Below are positions 18,266-27,199 of a stretch of 64,000 bases of DNA, piece by piece (the first letter of the stretch is position 1; the number at the start of each line of letters is the position of its first letter). The stretch comes from Microbacterium lemovicicum (GTDB lineage: Bacteria; Actinomycetota; Actinomycetes; Actinomycetales; Microbacteriaceae). The position numbers were made by a program, and so were the translations under genes. The notes beneath the pieces are model-generated. The model searched no databases and had not been told where the DNA came from. It saw only the letters and a program-made list of their open reading frames with translations. The stretch is from NCBI RefSeq assembly GCF_003991875.1, contig NZ_CP031423.1, forward strand, positions 1,612,001 to 1,676,000, read 5' to 3'.

Positions 18266-18909
18266 CAGGACGTGTACAGCGGCGAGATGGCCCGCAGGTA
18301 CCGCTGGAAGAGGGCCTTGCGGCGGCGCCGCACGAGGGCGGGGAACACCCGGTAGGCGAGGGCGACGGGCGCGTCGAACGCGCGGACGGTGAACCACACC
18401 TCGTCGTTCGGGTACCACTCGATGAGGAAGGACTCCTCGCCGCTGACGACCGAGCTGCCGACCGTGCCGAGCGCGAAGCCCACACGCCGGGCCTCCTCGA
18501 TGGCGAAGATCACGCGCAGCTCCGCGTCGGCGTTCATGCCGTCGACGCGTCCGTGCAGGCGGATGGTCGTGCCGGGGCCGACGTACGGCGTGCCGTCGGT
18601 GTCGAAGCGCTGGTCGGCCTCCAGCCGGCTCGGCGAGACGGCGTTGCCCTCCTCGTCGAAGCTGACGCCGGAGTACATGGGGCCCGCCGCGGGGCGCACG
18701 TCGCTCAGCCGGAGGTCGCCGCCGCGCTGCGCGGACCACGACAGCAGGGCCTCCCCGGCGGTCTCGAAGCGCGCCTGCCCGCTGCCGATCCGCCATGACT
18801 CCTCGGCCGGGATGCTGCGCTCCGGCGGGTACTGCATGAGGTCGCTGGCCTGCGTGCCGCCGACGGCGGCATAGTCGACGGTCTCGTCCCTGAACGTCCC
18901 ACGGCGCAT
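18265..18909 (-). CDS. DUF1990-family protein
   Basis: A 214-residue protein of a family without a known reaction. The N-terminal YAAVGGT, the middle WRIGSGQARFETAGEALLSW and the C-terminal VALAYRVFPALVRRRRKAL are the recognisable blocks. It has no signal peptide. The fold is thought to bind hydrophobic ligands, but that is general family supposition. A TAGGCT box ends 6 nt before the ATG with no Shine-Dalgarno. It is the first gene of a unit with hemW (1-nt overlap), so a link to heme handling is possible but not shown. Confidence 0.85.
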   Translation of the reverse strand: MRRGTFRDETVDYAAVGGTQASDLMQYPPERSIPAEESWRIGSGQARFETAGEALLSWSAQRGGDLRLSDVRPAAGPMYSGVSFDEEGNAVSPSRLEADQRFDTDGTPYVGPGTTIRLHGRVDGMNADAELRVIFAIEEARRVGFALGTVGSSVVSGEESFLIEWYPNDEVWFTVRAFDAPVALAYRVFPALVRRRRKALFQRYLRAISPLYTS

Positions 18910-18915
18910 GCCATC

Positions 18916-18921
18916 AGCCTA
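18916..18921 (-). promoter_or_regulatory. -10 hexamer of the DUF1990-hemW unit
   Basis: TAGGCT on the minus strand, 6 nt before the ATG at 18909. Confidence 0.55.
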
Positions 18922-18979
18922 CCGATCCGCCCTGTGTGACTTCTCGGGACGTGTCGCCGGTGCGTGCGAGACTGCGCGC

Positions 18980-19732
18980 ATGCGCGCCTCCGACTTCCGC
19001 CAGCAGCCCGTGGTCGCCGTGCACGCGCGGCCGCCGGCCGACCTGCAGGACAGCCGCCCCGACCCGCAGCGGTGGCCCGTCACCATCCCCGCCGTCGCAC
19101 AGCTGCTGTCCGACGGCCTCGAGCTCGATCCCGGCGTGACGTTCCTCGTGGGCGAGAACGGCTCGGGCAAGTCGACGGTGCTCGAGGCGATCGCCATCGC
19201 CTACGGCTTCGGCGCCGAGGGCGGCTCCGCCTCCTCGCAGCACCGCACACGCGTGTCGGAGTCCGACCTGTCGAGGTGGCTGCGACTCCAGCGCGGGGTC
19301 GGCGCGCCGCGGTGGGGCTACTTCCTGCGCGCCGAGACGATGCACTCGTTCTACACCTACCTCGAGCAGAACCCCTCGTCCGTACCCGAGCCGAGGTTCC
19401 ACGAGATGAGCCATGGCGAGTCGTTCCTCGCGATGTTCCAGTCCCGCTTCGACTCCCCCGGCTTCTACTGCCTCGACGAGCCCGAGGCCGCGCTCTCGTT
19501 CTCCTCGACGCTGGCGCTCATCTCGACGCTCACGGGCATCGTCGCCGACGGCGGACAGGTGCTGTGCGCGACGCACTCGCCGATCCTGGCGTCGCTGCCG
19601 GGCGCTCGCATCCTCGAACTCGGGCCGTGGGGCCTGCGCCCGGCGCACTGGGACGACCTCGAGCTCGTCGCCCACTGGCGGTCCTATCTCGCCGGTCCGC
19701 AGCGCTACCTGCGGCACCTGCTGTCGGACTGA
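18980..19732 (+). CDS. Orphan AAA/ABC-type ATPase
   Basis: A 250-residue soluble ATPase. Walker A is GENGSGKST at residues 58-66, an ABC-like signature loop is SHGES (about 144-148), Walker B is FYCLDEPEAAL (about 162-172), and the switch is ATHSPIL (about 198). The region between Walker A and the signature is short, so it lacks the long coiled coils of SMC or RecF proteins. There is no partner gene, which makes an OLD-type defence role unlikely; small ATPases of this type are widespread in bacteria with unknown function. A GAGACT hexamer ends 6 nt before the ATG. It converges on lepA across a short hairpin. Confidence 0.85.
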   Translation: MRASDFRQQPVVAVHARPPADLQDSRPDPQRWPVTIPAVAQLLSDGLELDPGVTFLVGENGSGKSTVLEAIAIAYGFGAEGGSASSQHRTRVSESDLSRWLRLQRGVGAPRWGYFLRAETMHSFYTYLEQNPSSVPEPRFHEMSHGESFLAMFQSRFDSPGFYCLDEPEAALSFSSTLALISTLTGIVADGGQVLCATHSPILASLPGARILELGPWGLRPAHWDDLELVAHWRSYLAGPQRYLRHLLSD

Positions 19733-19733
19733 G

Positions 19734-19758
19734 CGGATGCTGCGGCCCGCGGCATCCG
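19734..19758. terminator. Hairpin between the converging ATPase and lepA genes
   Basis: CGGATGCTGCGG faces CCGCGGCATCCG with one G-T pair and a minimal loop, exactly filling the gap between two stop codons. It is built from the GGATGCYGCGG motif common in this window. There is no T run, so factor-independent strength is uncertain. Confidence 0.5.
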
Positions 19759-19759
19759 G

Positions 19760-21610
19760 CTACTTCTTCTCTTTGCCCTCGACGTCGCCGGAGAGCGCGG
19801 CGATGAAGGCCTCCTGGGGGACCTCGACGCGGCCGACCATCTTCATGCGCTTCTTGCCCTCCTTCTGCTTCTCCAGCAGCTTGCGCTTGCGGGTGATGTC
19901 ACCGCCGTAGCACTTGGCCAGGACGTCCTTGCGCATGGCGCGGATCGACTCGCGCGCGATGATGCGGGCGCCGATCGCGGCCTGGATGGGCACCTCGAAC
20001 TGCTGGCGCGGGATGAGCTTGCGCAGTCGCTCGGTCATCATCGTGCCGTAGGCGTAGGCCTTGTCGCGGTGGACGATCGAGCTGAACGCGTCGACCTTGT
20101 CGCCCTGGAGCAGGATGTCGACCTTCACCAGATCGGCCTCCTGCTGGCCCGAGGGTTCGTAGTCGAGGCTGGCGTAGCCCTGGGTCTTGGACTTCAGCTG
20201 ATCGAAGAAGTCGAAGACGATCTCGCCGAGCGGCATGTTGTAGCGCAGCTCCACGCGCTCCTCGCTGAAGTACTCCATGCCGAGCAGCGCGCCGCGGCGC
20301 GACTGGCACAGCTCCATGACGGTGCCCACGTAGTCCTTGGGCAGCAGGATCGCGGCCTTCACCATCGGCTCGGTCACCGAGGCCACGCGGCCGTCGGGGT
20401 ACTCGCTCGGGTTGGTGACGGTGACGTGGGCGCCCGTGTCGGTGGTGACCTCGTAGATCACGCTGGGCGCGGTGGTGATGAGGTCGAGGTCGAACTCGCG
20501 GGCGAGGCGCTCGGTGATGATCTCGAGGTGGAGGAGACCGAGGAACCCGCAGCGGAAGCCGAAGCCGAGCGCCACCGACGTCTCGGGCTCGTACTGGAGG
20601 GCGGCGTCGGACAGCTTGAGCTTGTCGAGCGCCTCGCGCAGCACCGAGAAGTCGCTGCCGTCGATCGGGTAGATGCCCGAGAACACCATCGGCTTCGGGT
20701 CGGTGTAGCCCGGGAGTGCCTCGGTCGCCGGCTTCCGCAGGTTCGTGACGGTGTCGCCGACCTTCGACTGGCGCACGTCCTTCACACCCGTGATCAGGTA
20801 GCCGACCTCGCCGACGCCGAGGCCCTTGGTGGGCGTGGGCTCGGGGTTGGAGACGCCGATCTCGAGGAGTTCGTGCGTCGCCTTGGTCGACATCATCTGG
20901 ATGCGCTCGCGCGGCTCCAGCTTCCCGTCGATCATGCGGACGTAGGTGACGACGCCGCGGTACGCGTCGTACACCGAGTCGAAGATCATCGCGCGCGAGG
21001 GTGCGTCGGGATCGCCGGTGGGGGCGGGGATGTCGCGGACGATCCGGTCCAGCAGCTCCTCGACGCCCATCCCGGTCTTGCCCGAGACCCGCAGCACATC
21101 GGCGGGGTCGCCGCCGATGAGGTTCGCCAGCTCGGCCGCGTACTTGTCGGGGTCGGCGGCGGGCAGGTCGATCTTGTTGAGCACCGGGATGATGTGCAGG
21201 TCGTTCTCGAGCGCCAGGTAGAGGTTCGCCAGCGTCTGCGCCTCGATGCCCTGAGCGGCGTCGACGAGGAGGATCGCCCCCTCGCACGCGGCCAGTGACC
21301 GGCTCACCTCGTAGGTGAAGTCGACGTGACCCGGGGTGTCGATCATGTTGAGGGCGAACGTCTGGTCGCCGGCCGCCCACGGCATGCGCACGGCCTGGCT
21401 CTTGATCGTGATGCCGCGTTCGCGCTCGATGTCCATGCGGTCGAGGTATTGCGCGCGCATGTCGCGGTCGGACACGACGCCGGTGATCTGCAGCATGCGG
21501 TCGGCCAGCGTCGACTTGCCGTGGTCGATGTGGGCGATGATGCAGAAGTTGCGCAGCTGTGCAGGAGCCGTCGCGGCGGGCTGCAGGGGCGTGGAGGCAC
21601 GAGGTGACAT
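19760..21610 (-). CDS. lepA: Elongation factor 4 (LepA)
   Basis: A 616-residue translational GTPase acting on stalled or stressed ribosomes and in 30S biogenesis. G1 is AHIDHGKST (26-34), G2 includes the RGIT region, G3 is DTPGHVDF and G4 is NKID. Domains II, III and V match EF-G, and the LepA-specific C-terminal domain ends [22 protein letters not shown], which enters the peptidyl-transferase region (family knowledge). The ATG at 21610 has CGAGGGG as Shine-Dalgarno, and TAGGAT lies at 21620-21625. It converges with the upstream-coordinate ATPase gene. Confidence 0.97.
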   Translation of the reverse strand: MSPRASTPLQPAATAPAQLRNFCIIAHIDHGKSTLADRMLQITGVVSDRDMRAQYLDRMDIERERGITIKSQAVRMPWAAGDQTFALNMIDTPGHVDFTYEVSRSLAACEGAILLVDAAQGIEAQTLANLYLALENDLHIIPVLNKIDLPAADPDKYAAELANLIGGDPADVLRVSGKTGMGVEELLDRIVRDIPAPTGDPDAPSRAMIFDSVYDAYRGVVTYVRMIDGKLEPRERIQMMSTKATHELLEIGVSNPEPTPTKGLGVGEVGYLITGVKDVRQSKVGDTVTNLRKPATEALPGYTDPKPMVFSGIYPIDGSDFSVLREALDKLKLSDAALQYEPETSVALGFGFRCGFLGLLHLEIITERLAREFDLDLITTAPSVIYEVTTDTGAHVTVTNPSEYPDGRVASVTEPMVKAAILLPKDYVGTVMELCQSRRGALLGMEYFSEERVELRYNMPLGEIVFDFFDQLKSKTQGYASLDYEPSGQQEADLVKVDILLQGDKVDAFSSIVHRDKAYAYGTMMTERLRKLIPRQQFEVPIQAAIGARIIARESIRAMRKDVLAKCYGGDITRKRKLLEKQKEGKKRMKMVGRVEVPQEAFIAALSGDVEGKEKK

Positions 21611-21816
21611 GTCCCCTCGATCCTACGCGGCCGGTCCGTGCGGCTCCTGCGCGCGGATCAGCCGGGGCCGCGGCATCCGTCATCCCGGATTCACCCGCCG
21701 TTCGCCCGGCGGCCTTGTCATGACGGATGCCGCGGGGCAGGGTGGAAGGCGGGGAAGCACCATCGGGGACCGTACGCCATCGACCGACGCACGACACGAT
21801 CAAGGAGTCCACCCTC

Positions 21817-24684
21817 GTGAACCCTCCCGACGGCGCCACGCGCGCCCGCCGCATCCGCACCAGATCCGCGCTCGCGGCGATGACCGCCGCAGCCGTGGCG
21901 ATCACCGGCTTCGTCCTCCCGACGGCCGCCTCCGCCGCCCAGCCCGCGACGATCCGTCCCGCGGCGGTGTCGCCCGACGCGGCCGTCGTCATCACGGAGG
22001 TCTACGGGGGCGGCGGCAACAACGGCGCGGCCTACAACCGCGACTTCGTCGAGCTGCGCAACGTCGGGACGACCCCGGCAGACCTGGGCACCTGGAGCGT
22101 GCAGTACGGCCCCGCGTCGTTCGGCGCCTCCACCGCGTGGGCGATCACTCCGCTTACCGGCGTCGTCGTCGCCCCGGGTGACGCGCTGCTCATCGGACAG
22201 GCCACGGGCGCCAACACGACCCTCCCGTCGTTCACCGCCGACGTCGACGGGCGGATCGCGATGAGCGGCACCGGCGGCCGCGTCGCCCTCGTCGCCGACC
22301 AGACCGCGCTCCCCGGAGGAGCAGCCGGCACCGGCATCGCCGCACTCCCCCAGGTGATCGACTACGTCGGCTGGGGTGCCGCCACCGATTTCGCCGGCTC
22401 CGCCGCCGCTCCCGCCACCACGAACGCGACCTCCGTCTCCCGTTCGGCGACCGCAGCGAACACGGGCGACAACCGCGCCGACTTCACAGCCGGAGCCCCG
22501 ACGCCCGTCGGCAGCGCCGACCCGGGACCCGACCCGGATCCCGACCCGGAGCCCGAGCCCCAGGATCCGATCGTCATCGCGACCATCCAGGGCACGGGCG
22601 CCGCTTCGACGTACCTGGGCCAGACCGTCACCACCACGGGAGTCGTGACCGCGTCATACCCGACCGGCGGTCTCAACGGCTACGTCCTTCAGACGCCGGG
22701 CACCGGCGGCGCGCTCGACCTCGCCGTCCACACCGCGTCCGACGCGATCTTCGTCTACGCGCCCGCCGCGGCCGGTGAGGTCGCCCTCGGCGACACCGTC
22801 CAGGCGACGGGAGTGGTCGGCGAGTTCAACGGACTGACGCAGCTCTCGGTCTCACCCGGCGCCGCGACGAAGATCGCGGACGCGCCGGCGCCGAGCCCGG
22901 CATCCGTCTCCTGGCCCTCCTCCGAGAGCCAGCGCGAGAGCCTCGAGTCGATGCTGGTCGCCCCGCAGGGCACGTACACGGTCAGCAACACGTACTCCAC
23001 CAACCAGTACGGCGAGGTGGGGCTCGCGCTCGGCGACGAGCCGCTGCGCCAGCCGACGGATGCGGCGCGCCCGGGTTCGCCGGAGGCGGCGGCCATCGCC
23101 GCCGACAACGCGGCCCGTGCCGTGGTGCTCGACGACGGAGCGACGACGAACTACCTCAATGCGGCCAACAGCGCGCTGACGCCCCCGTACGTCTCGCTGG
23201 TCGAGCCGATCGTGGTCGGCGCGACGGCGACCTTCACGGCACCGCTCATCGTCGACTGGCGCAACAACGCCTGGAAGCTCAACCCGACCGCCCCGCTGAC
23301 CGGTGACGGCTCGGGCGTGGACGAGGTGCAGTTCTCCAACCCGCGCACGGCGGCCCCGGCCGCGGTCGGCGGCGACGTGAAGGTGGCGTCGTTCAACGTC
23401 CTCAACTACTTCACGACGCTCGGCACCGACACGGCGACCTGCGTGGCGTTCCCCGATCGGACGGGCGACGGCAACACGGTGCGCGACGGCTGCGGGCAGC
23501 GCGGAGCGTGGGACGCGCAGGACCTCGCCCGCCAGCAGGCGAAGATCGTCGCGGCGATCTCCACCCTCGACGCGGACGTGGTCGGTTTGATGGAGATCGA
23601 GAACAGCGCGGCGCTGGGCGAGACGCCCGACGAGGCGACGGCGACGCTCGTGGCGGCGCTGAACGCGGCGGCGGGCGAGCAGCGCTGGGCCTACGTGCCG
23701 TCATCGACCGAGCTGCCCGACCCGGCGGAGCAGGACGTCATCACCAACGCGATCATCTACCAGCCCGCGGCCGTCACGCCCGTCGGCGCCTCCCGGGCGC
23801 TGGGCACGCAGTCCGGTGACGACCAGGCCTTCGGCAACGCCCGCGAGCCCCTCGCGCAGGTCTTCCGTCCCGCCGCCGGCGGCGAGCGCTTCCTGTTCGG
23901 CGTGAACCACTTCAAGTCGAAGGGATCGGCGGGCCCCTGGCCCGGAGACGCCGACACCGGCGACGGCCAGGGTGCGTCGAACGAGTCGCGCGTGCGTCAG
24001 GCGACGGCCCTCCGCGACTGGATCACGTCGATCCAGGGCGACGTGGACTCGGTCTATCTGGTCGGCGACTTCAACTCCTACGGCGAGGAGGATCCGCTGC
24101 AGGTGCTCTTCGAGGCGGGATACGTCGACGCCGAGAAGGCGCTGGGCATCGACTCGTCGTCGTACTCCTTCTCGGGTCTGTCGGGATCGCTCGACCACAT
24201 CCTGATGAGCGGAGCGGCGCGCGAGCGCGCCGTGGGCGGCGACATCTGGAACATCAACTCCGGGGAGTCGGTCGCGCTGGAGTACAGCCGCTACAACGTG
24301 CACGGCACGCTGTTCTCCGTGCCCGACCCGTTCCGCTCCTCCGATCACGACCCCGTGCTGGTGGGCATCACCGCCGGCGCCGATGAGCGGGTCGTCACGC
24401 GCACGGGCCTGATCGCTCTGCCGCCGGTGCACATCAACCGGGTGCTCCCGGCCACGCTGCTCGCCACGGTGAGCGGCACGAGCGGCGTCGCCGGCACGGT
24501 CGAGTTCCGTGAGGGTGCCACGGTCGTCGGCACGGCTTCGGTGAAGGGCGGCTACGCGACGCTCCGTCTGCCGTCGACGCTGAGCCGCGGCATCCATCGC
24601 TACACGGTGGTGTTCGTGCCGGCCGACCCCGAGACCGCCCTCGGGTCGACCAGCCGCACCGCGGCGGTCGCCGTGCTGTTCTGA
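21817..24684 (+). CDS. Secreted ExeM/NucH-type nuclease with lamin-tail and Ig-like domains
   Basis: A 955-residue extracellular protein. The signal peptide (residues 1-40) ends AASA-AQ. A lamin-tail domain (about 50-190; VVITEVYGGGGNNGAAY), an acidic Asp/Pro linker near 230-250, an OB-like nucleic-acid domain (about 255-345) and an endonuclease/exonuclease/phosphatase domain (about 520-845) follow. Catalytic blocks are VASFNVLNYF, GLMEIEN, NHFKSKG, LVGDFNSYG, LDHIL and RSSDHDPVLVG, all intact. An Ig-like C-terminal domain ends the protein, with no LPxTG or C-terminal membrane helix, so it should be released. The start is a GTG at 21817 with AAGGAG upstream. A strong terminator follows. It probably degrades extracellular DNA. 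Confidence 0.92.
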   Translation: MNPPDGATRARRIRTRSALAAMTAAAVAITGFVLPTAASAAQPATIRPAAVSPDAAVVITEVYGGGGNNGAAYNRDFVELRNVGTTPADLGTWSVQYGPASFGASTAWAITPLTGVVVAPGDALLIGQATGANTTLPSFTADVDGRIAMSGTGGRVALVADQTALPGGAAGTGIAALPQVIDYVGWGAATDFAGSAAAPATTNATSVSRSATAANTGDNRADFTAGAPTPVGSADPGPDPDPDPEPEPQDPIVIATIQGTGAASTYLGQTVTTTGVVTASYPTGGLNGYVLQTPGTGGALDLAVHTASDAIFVYAPAAAGEVALGDTVQATGVVGEFNGLTQLSVSPGAATKIADAPAPSPASVSWPSSESQRESLESMLVAPQGTYTVSNTYSTNQYGEVGLALGDEPLRQPTDAARPGSPEAAAIAADNAARAVVLDDGATTNYLNAANSALTPPYVSLVEPIVVGATATFTAPLIVDWRNNAWKLNPTAPLTGDGSGVDEVQFSNPRTAAPAAVGGDVKVASFNVLNYFTTLGTDTATCVAFPDRTGDGNTVRDGCGQRGAWDAQDLARQQAKIVAAISTLDADVVGLMEIENSAALGETPDEATATLVAALNAAAGEQRWAYVPSSTELPDPAEQDVITNAIIYQPAAVTPVGASRALGTQSGDDQAFGNAREPLAQVFRPAAGGERFLFGVNHFKSKGSAGPWPGDADTGDGQGASNESRVRQATALRDWITSIQGDVDSVYLVGDFNSYGEEDPLQVLFEAGYVDAEKALGIDSSSYSFSGLSGSLDHILMSGAARERAVGGDIWNINSGESVALEYSRYNVHGTLFSVPDPFRSSDHDPVLVGITAGADERVVTRTGLIALPPVHINRVLPATLLATVSGTSGVAGTVEFREGATVVGTASVKGGYATLRLPSTLSRGIHRYTVVFVPADPETALGSTSRTAAVAVLF

Positions 24685-24703
24685 CCGACAGCCGACCTCG
24701 GGC

Positions 24704-24741
24704 GACGGGGCGCCGCACGGGAGACCGTGCGGCGCCCCGTC
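24704..24741 (+). terminator. Strong hairpin terminator after the secreted nuclease gene
   Basis: A perfect 17-bp stem (24704-24720 with 24725-24741) closes on a GAGA loop and is followed by GTATTCT. Directly after it comes the -10 box of the next gene. Confidence 0.85.
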
Positions 24742-24742
24742 G

Positions 24743-24748
24743 TATTCT
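24743..24748 (+). promoter_or_regulatory. -10 hexamer of the alpha/beta hydrolase gene
   Basis: TATTCT ends 6 nt before the GTG at 24755, next to the end of the terminator stem. A leaderless transcript is implied. Confidence 0.6.
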
Positions 24749-24754
24749 GAGGGC

Positions 24755-25528
24755 GTGACGGTTCAGGTCGTGCTCGTGCACGGCATCCGCACGTCCGCGA
24801 GCATGTGGCGAGCGCAGGTCGAGCACCTCCGGGCCCGCGACATCCCCGTCACCGCGGTCGATCTGCCCGGCCACGGCACGCGGATGGCGGAGACCTTCGC
24901 GCTCGATGGCGCCTTCGCCACGATCGACGGAGCCGTCCGGGCCGCCGCCGAGCGCGGACCGGTGCTGCTGGCATCGCACTCGATGGGCGGGCTGCTCTCG
25001 ATCGAGTACGTCGGCCGCGACGACCCGCCGCCCGTGGCGGGGTTCATCGCGGCATCCTGCACCTCGATCCCCCGCGGCGTCGGACTCGCCACCTACCGCG
25101 TGCTGGCGGGCGGCTTCAACCGTCTGCCCGGGCGGGGGCAGCGCATCACGGATGCCGTACTCGACCGCACCCTGCCGCCCGAGACGCGCGCCGACTTCGG
25201 CGCCGGCGGCTATGCCTACGACGCGCAGGACACCGCCCTGCGGAGCCTGTCCGTGCTCGACCTGCTCACGGCGCTGCACCGCATCGATGTGCCGCTGTGG
25301 TTCATCAACGGCCAGTACGACCAGCTCCGCGCCAACGAGCGGCTCTTCCTGCAGGTCGCGCGCGATGCCGAGCTGATCGTCGTGCCGCGCACCTCCCACC
25401 TCGTCACGGCGATGCGCCCGCGGGTCTTCAACGCCCTGCTCGACGTCGCCGTCGCGACCGTCACGGCGCGCGCATCAGCGGACGACGGCGCCCCGGGGCC
25501 CGCGATCACGGCACCCGGGGCGACCTGA
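24755..25528 (+). CDS. Alpha/beta-fold hydrolase
   Basis: A 257-residue hydrolase of unknown substrate. The oxyanion-hole region is LVHGIRTSASMW (about residues 6-17), the nucleophile Ser is in SHSMGG (about residue 75), the acid in NGQYDQLR (about 190), and the His in RTSHLV (about 213), so the catalytic triad is complete. It has no signal peptide. Esterase, thioesterase or dienelactone-type activity are all possible. The start is a GTG at 24755, supported by the TATTCT box 6 nt upstream and by the homologous start VQVVLVHG. It sits between the secreted nuclease and rpsT and has no functional link to either. Confidence 0.87.
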   Translation: MTVQVVLVHGIRTSASMWRAQVEHLRARDIPVTAVDLPGHGTRMAETFALDGAFATIDGAVRAAAERGPVLLASHSMGGLLSIEYVGRDDPPPVAGFIAASCTSIPRGVGLATYRVLAGGFNRLPGRGQRITDAVLDRTLPPETRADFGAGGYAYDAQDTALRSLSVLDLLTALHRIDVPLWFINGQYDQLRANERLFLQVARDAELIVVPRTSHLVTAMRPRVFNALLDVAVATVTARASADDGAPGPAITAPGAT

Positions 25529-25534
25529 TAGACT
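25529..25534 (+). promoter_or_regulatory. Candidate -10 hexamer for rpsT
   Basis: TAGACT just after the hydrolase stop would give an rpsT 5' leader of about 105 nt. No clear -35 is seen. Confidence 0.4.
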
Positions 25535-25644
25535 CATGAGTCGACCTGCGTGCCGGGTCCCACCCCTGCACGACGTCGCGAGCGGCCCCTCTACCCGTAA
25601 CGCGGCACGTCCATCGAATCCTCCGAACGAAAGATACGTCGAAC

Positions 25645-25905
25645 GTGGCGAACATCAAGTCGCAGATCAAGCGCAACAAGACCAACGACAAGGCGCACGA
25701 GCGCAACAAGGCCGTCAAGAGCCAGCTCAAGACCGAGGTGCGTCGCACCCGCGAGGCCGTTGCCTCCGGCGACAAGGCCGCGGCTGAGAAGGCTCTCCTG
25801 ACCGCGTCCAAGAAGCTGGACAAGGCCGTCAGCAAGGGCGTCATCCACCAGAACCAGGCGGCGAACCGCAAGTCGGCCATCGCCAAGCAGGTCGCAGCTC
25901 TCTGA
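25645..25905 (+). CDS. rpsT: 30S ribosomal protein S20
   Basis: An 86-residue, Lys/Arg/Ala-rich helical protein that binds 16S rRNA early in 30S assembly. It begins [20 protein letters not shown] and ends [13 protein letters not shown], both highly characteristic. Length is normal. The start is a GTG at 25645 with GAAAGA upstream. A leader of about 100 nt separates it from the likely promoter, which leaves room for autoregulation, as known for S20 in other bacteria. A terminator hairpin follows 16 nt after the stop. Confidence 0.97.
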   Translation: MANIKSQIKRNKTNDKAHERNKAVKSQLKTEVRRTREAVASGDKAAAEKALLTASKKLDKAVSKGVIHQNQAANRKSAIAKQVAAL

Positions 25906-25920
25906 GCTTCACCTTCTCTC

Positions 25921-25951
25921 GAATGCCCGTCCCTTCTCGGGGCGGGCATTC
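25921..25951 (+). terminator. rpsT terminator hairpin
   Basis: GAATGCCCGTCC pairs with GGGCGGGCATTC (one mismatch) around a short loop; CGGCATTTCC follows. It also lies at the end of the converging holA gene. Confidence 0.75.
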
Positions 25952-26039
25952 GGCATTTCCGGGCCCGGGCACGGCGGGGTGATGTGCGGCAGTGACCGGA
26001 TGCTGCGGCTCAGCGCTGCGGTCGCTCGGCGCCGACGGC

Positions 26040-27086
26040 TCAGCGGTGCGGTCGCTGGGCGCCGAACGGGGCCTTCGTCGCGATGACGGTGATGAGGCGC
26101 TCGAGGGCGAACACCGGATCGCGGGATGCGCCCTTCACCTCTGCGTCTGCGCGGGCTGTCGCCTGGATCGCCATCCCGAGGGTGAGGTCGGACCAGCCGA
26201 CGAGGTCGCGTCGCGCGCGGTCGACCTGCCAGTCCTTCATGCCGAGCCGCGCCGCGAGGGCGCCGGAGGACTCGCGCGTGCCCGCCACCTTCGCCATGGA
26301 GCGCAGCTTCGACGCGATGGCGGCCACCAGCGGCACGGGGTCGGATCCGGATGCCAGGGCGTGGCGGAGGGCGATGAGGGCGTCGCCGTAGCGCCCGGCG
26401 ATGGCGGTGTCGGCCACGGTGAATGCGCTCGTCTCCACCCGCCCGCCGTAGTACCGCTCCACCACCTGATCGGTGATGTCGCCGGGGACGTCGGAGATCA
26501 GCTGCTGGCACGCGGCGGCGAGTTCGGTCAGGTCGTCGGCGAAGGCCGAGACGAGTGTGCGCAGCGCGGACGGGGCGATCCGCTTCTTCGCCGCGGAGAA
26601 CTCCCCCGAGGCGAAATCGAAGCGGTCGGAGTCGCGCTTGACCGCCGCGCAGGGCACCTCCACCCCGCCGCCGGTTCCGGCGCGCACCGCGTCGAGGAGC
26701 TTCTTGCCGCGGACGCTCGCGCCGGTGTGCCGCAGGATCACGGTTGCGCCGTCCTGCGGGTTGTCGAGGTAGGAGACGGCCTCGGCGAGGAACGCGTCGC
26801 TGCACTTCTCGACGCCGGTGACGCGCACGAGCCGCGGCTCGCCGAAGAGCGAGGGCGACGTGAGCGCGAGCAGTGTGCCGGCGGCGTAGTCATCGGCGCG
26901 GACGTCGGAGACCTCGAGGCTCGGGTCCTCCGCCCTCAGGTATTCGCGGATGGCGGCGGTCGCCCGCTCGGCCAGCACGTCCTCCGGGCCGGAGATCAGC
27001 ACAACGGGCGCCGGCTGCGGCGTGCGCCACGACAGCTGCGGGATGCTGGGCCGCTTCGCGGGTGCGCGGCGTGCGGTCGTGGCCAT
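26040..27086 (-). CDS. holA: DNA polymerase III subunit delta
   Basis: A 348-residue clamp-loader subunit that opens the beta sliding clamp. The weakly conserved AAA-type N-terminal domain begins PVVLISGPEDVLAERA, and the clamp-binding region SLFGEPRLVRVTGVEK lies near residues 78-95. The helical collar domain is C-terminal (DPVFALERLITVIATKAPFG). A GTG lies three bases before the ATG at 27086; I chose the ATG because TAGTCT then ends 6 nt upstream, the spacing seen at other leaderless starts. It follows the comEA-comEC pair, a neighbourhood conserved in many bacteria. Confidence 0.93.
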   Translation of the reverse strand: MATTARRAPAKRPSIPQLSWRTPQPAPVVLISGPEDVLAERATAAIREYLRAEDPSLEVSDVRADDYAAGTLLALTSPSLFGEPRLVRVTGVEKCSDAFLAEAVSYLDNPQDGATVILRHTGASVRGKKLLDAVRAGTGGGVEVPCAAVKRDSDRFDFASGEFSAAKKRIAPSALRTLVSAFADDLTELAAACQQLISDVPGDITDQVVERYYGGRVETSAFTVADTAIAGRYGDALIALRHALASGSDPVPLVAAIASKLRSMAKVAGTRESSGALAARLGMKDWQVDRARRDLVGWSDLTLGMAIQATARADAEVKGASRDPVFALERLITVIATKAPFGAQRPHR

Positions 27087-27092
27087 CACCCC

Positions 27093-27098
27093 AGACTA
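27093..27098 (-). promoter_or_regulatory. -10 hexamer of holA
   Basis: TAGTCT on the minus strand, 6 nt before the ATG at 27086. It gives holA its own promoter behind comEC. Confidence 0.55.
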
Positions 27099-27199
27099 CC
27101 GAGCGGGTGGGACGTCGCCCGGCGGGTCCGTCTCCTCGCCGGTGGTCCGGCACCCGTCGCGGGGCCGGACGCGGGGAGACCGCGCCGAGCGCGCTCCCG

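Noticed and set aside
18980..19732. The orphan ATPase as an anti-phage OLD or Gabija-type system
   Set aside because: It has no TOPRIM domain, no helicase or nuclease partner, and housekeeping genes on both sides.
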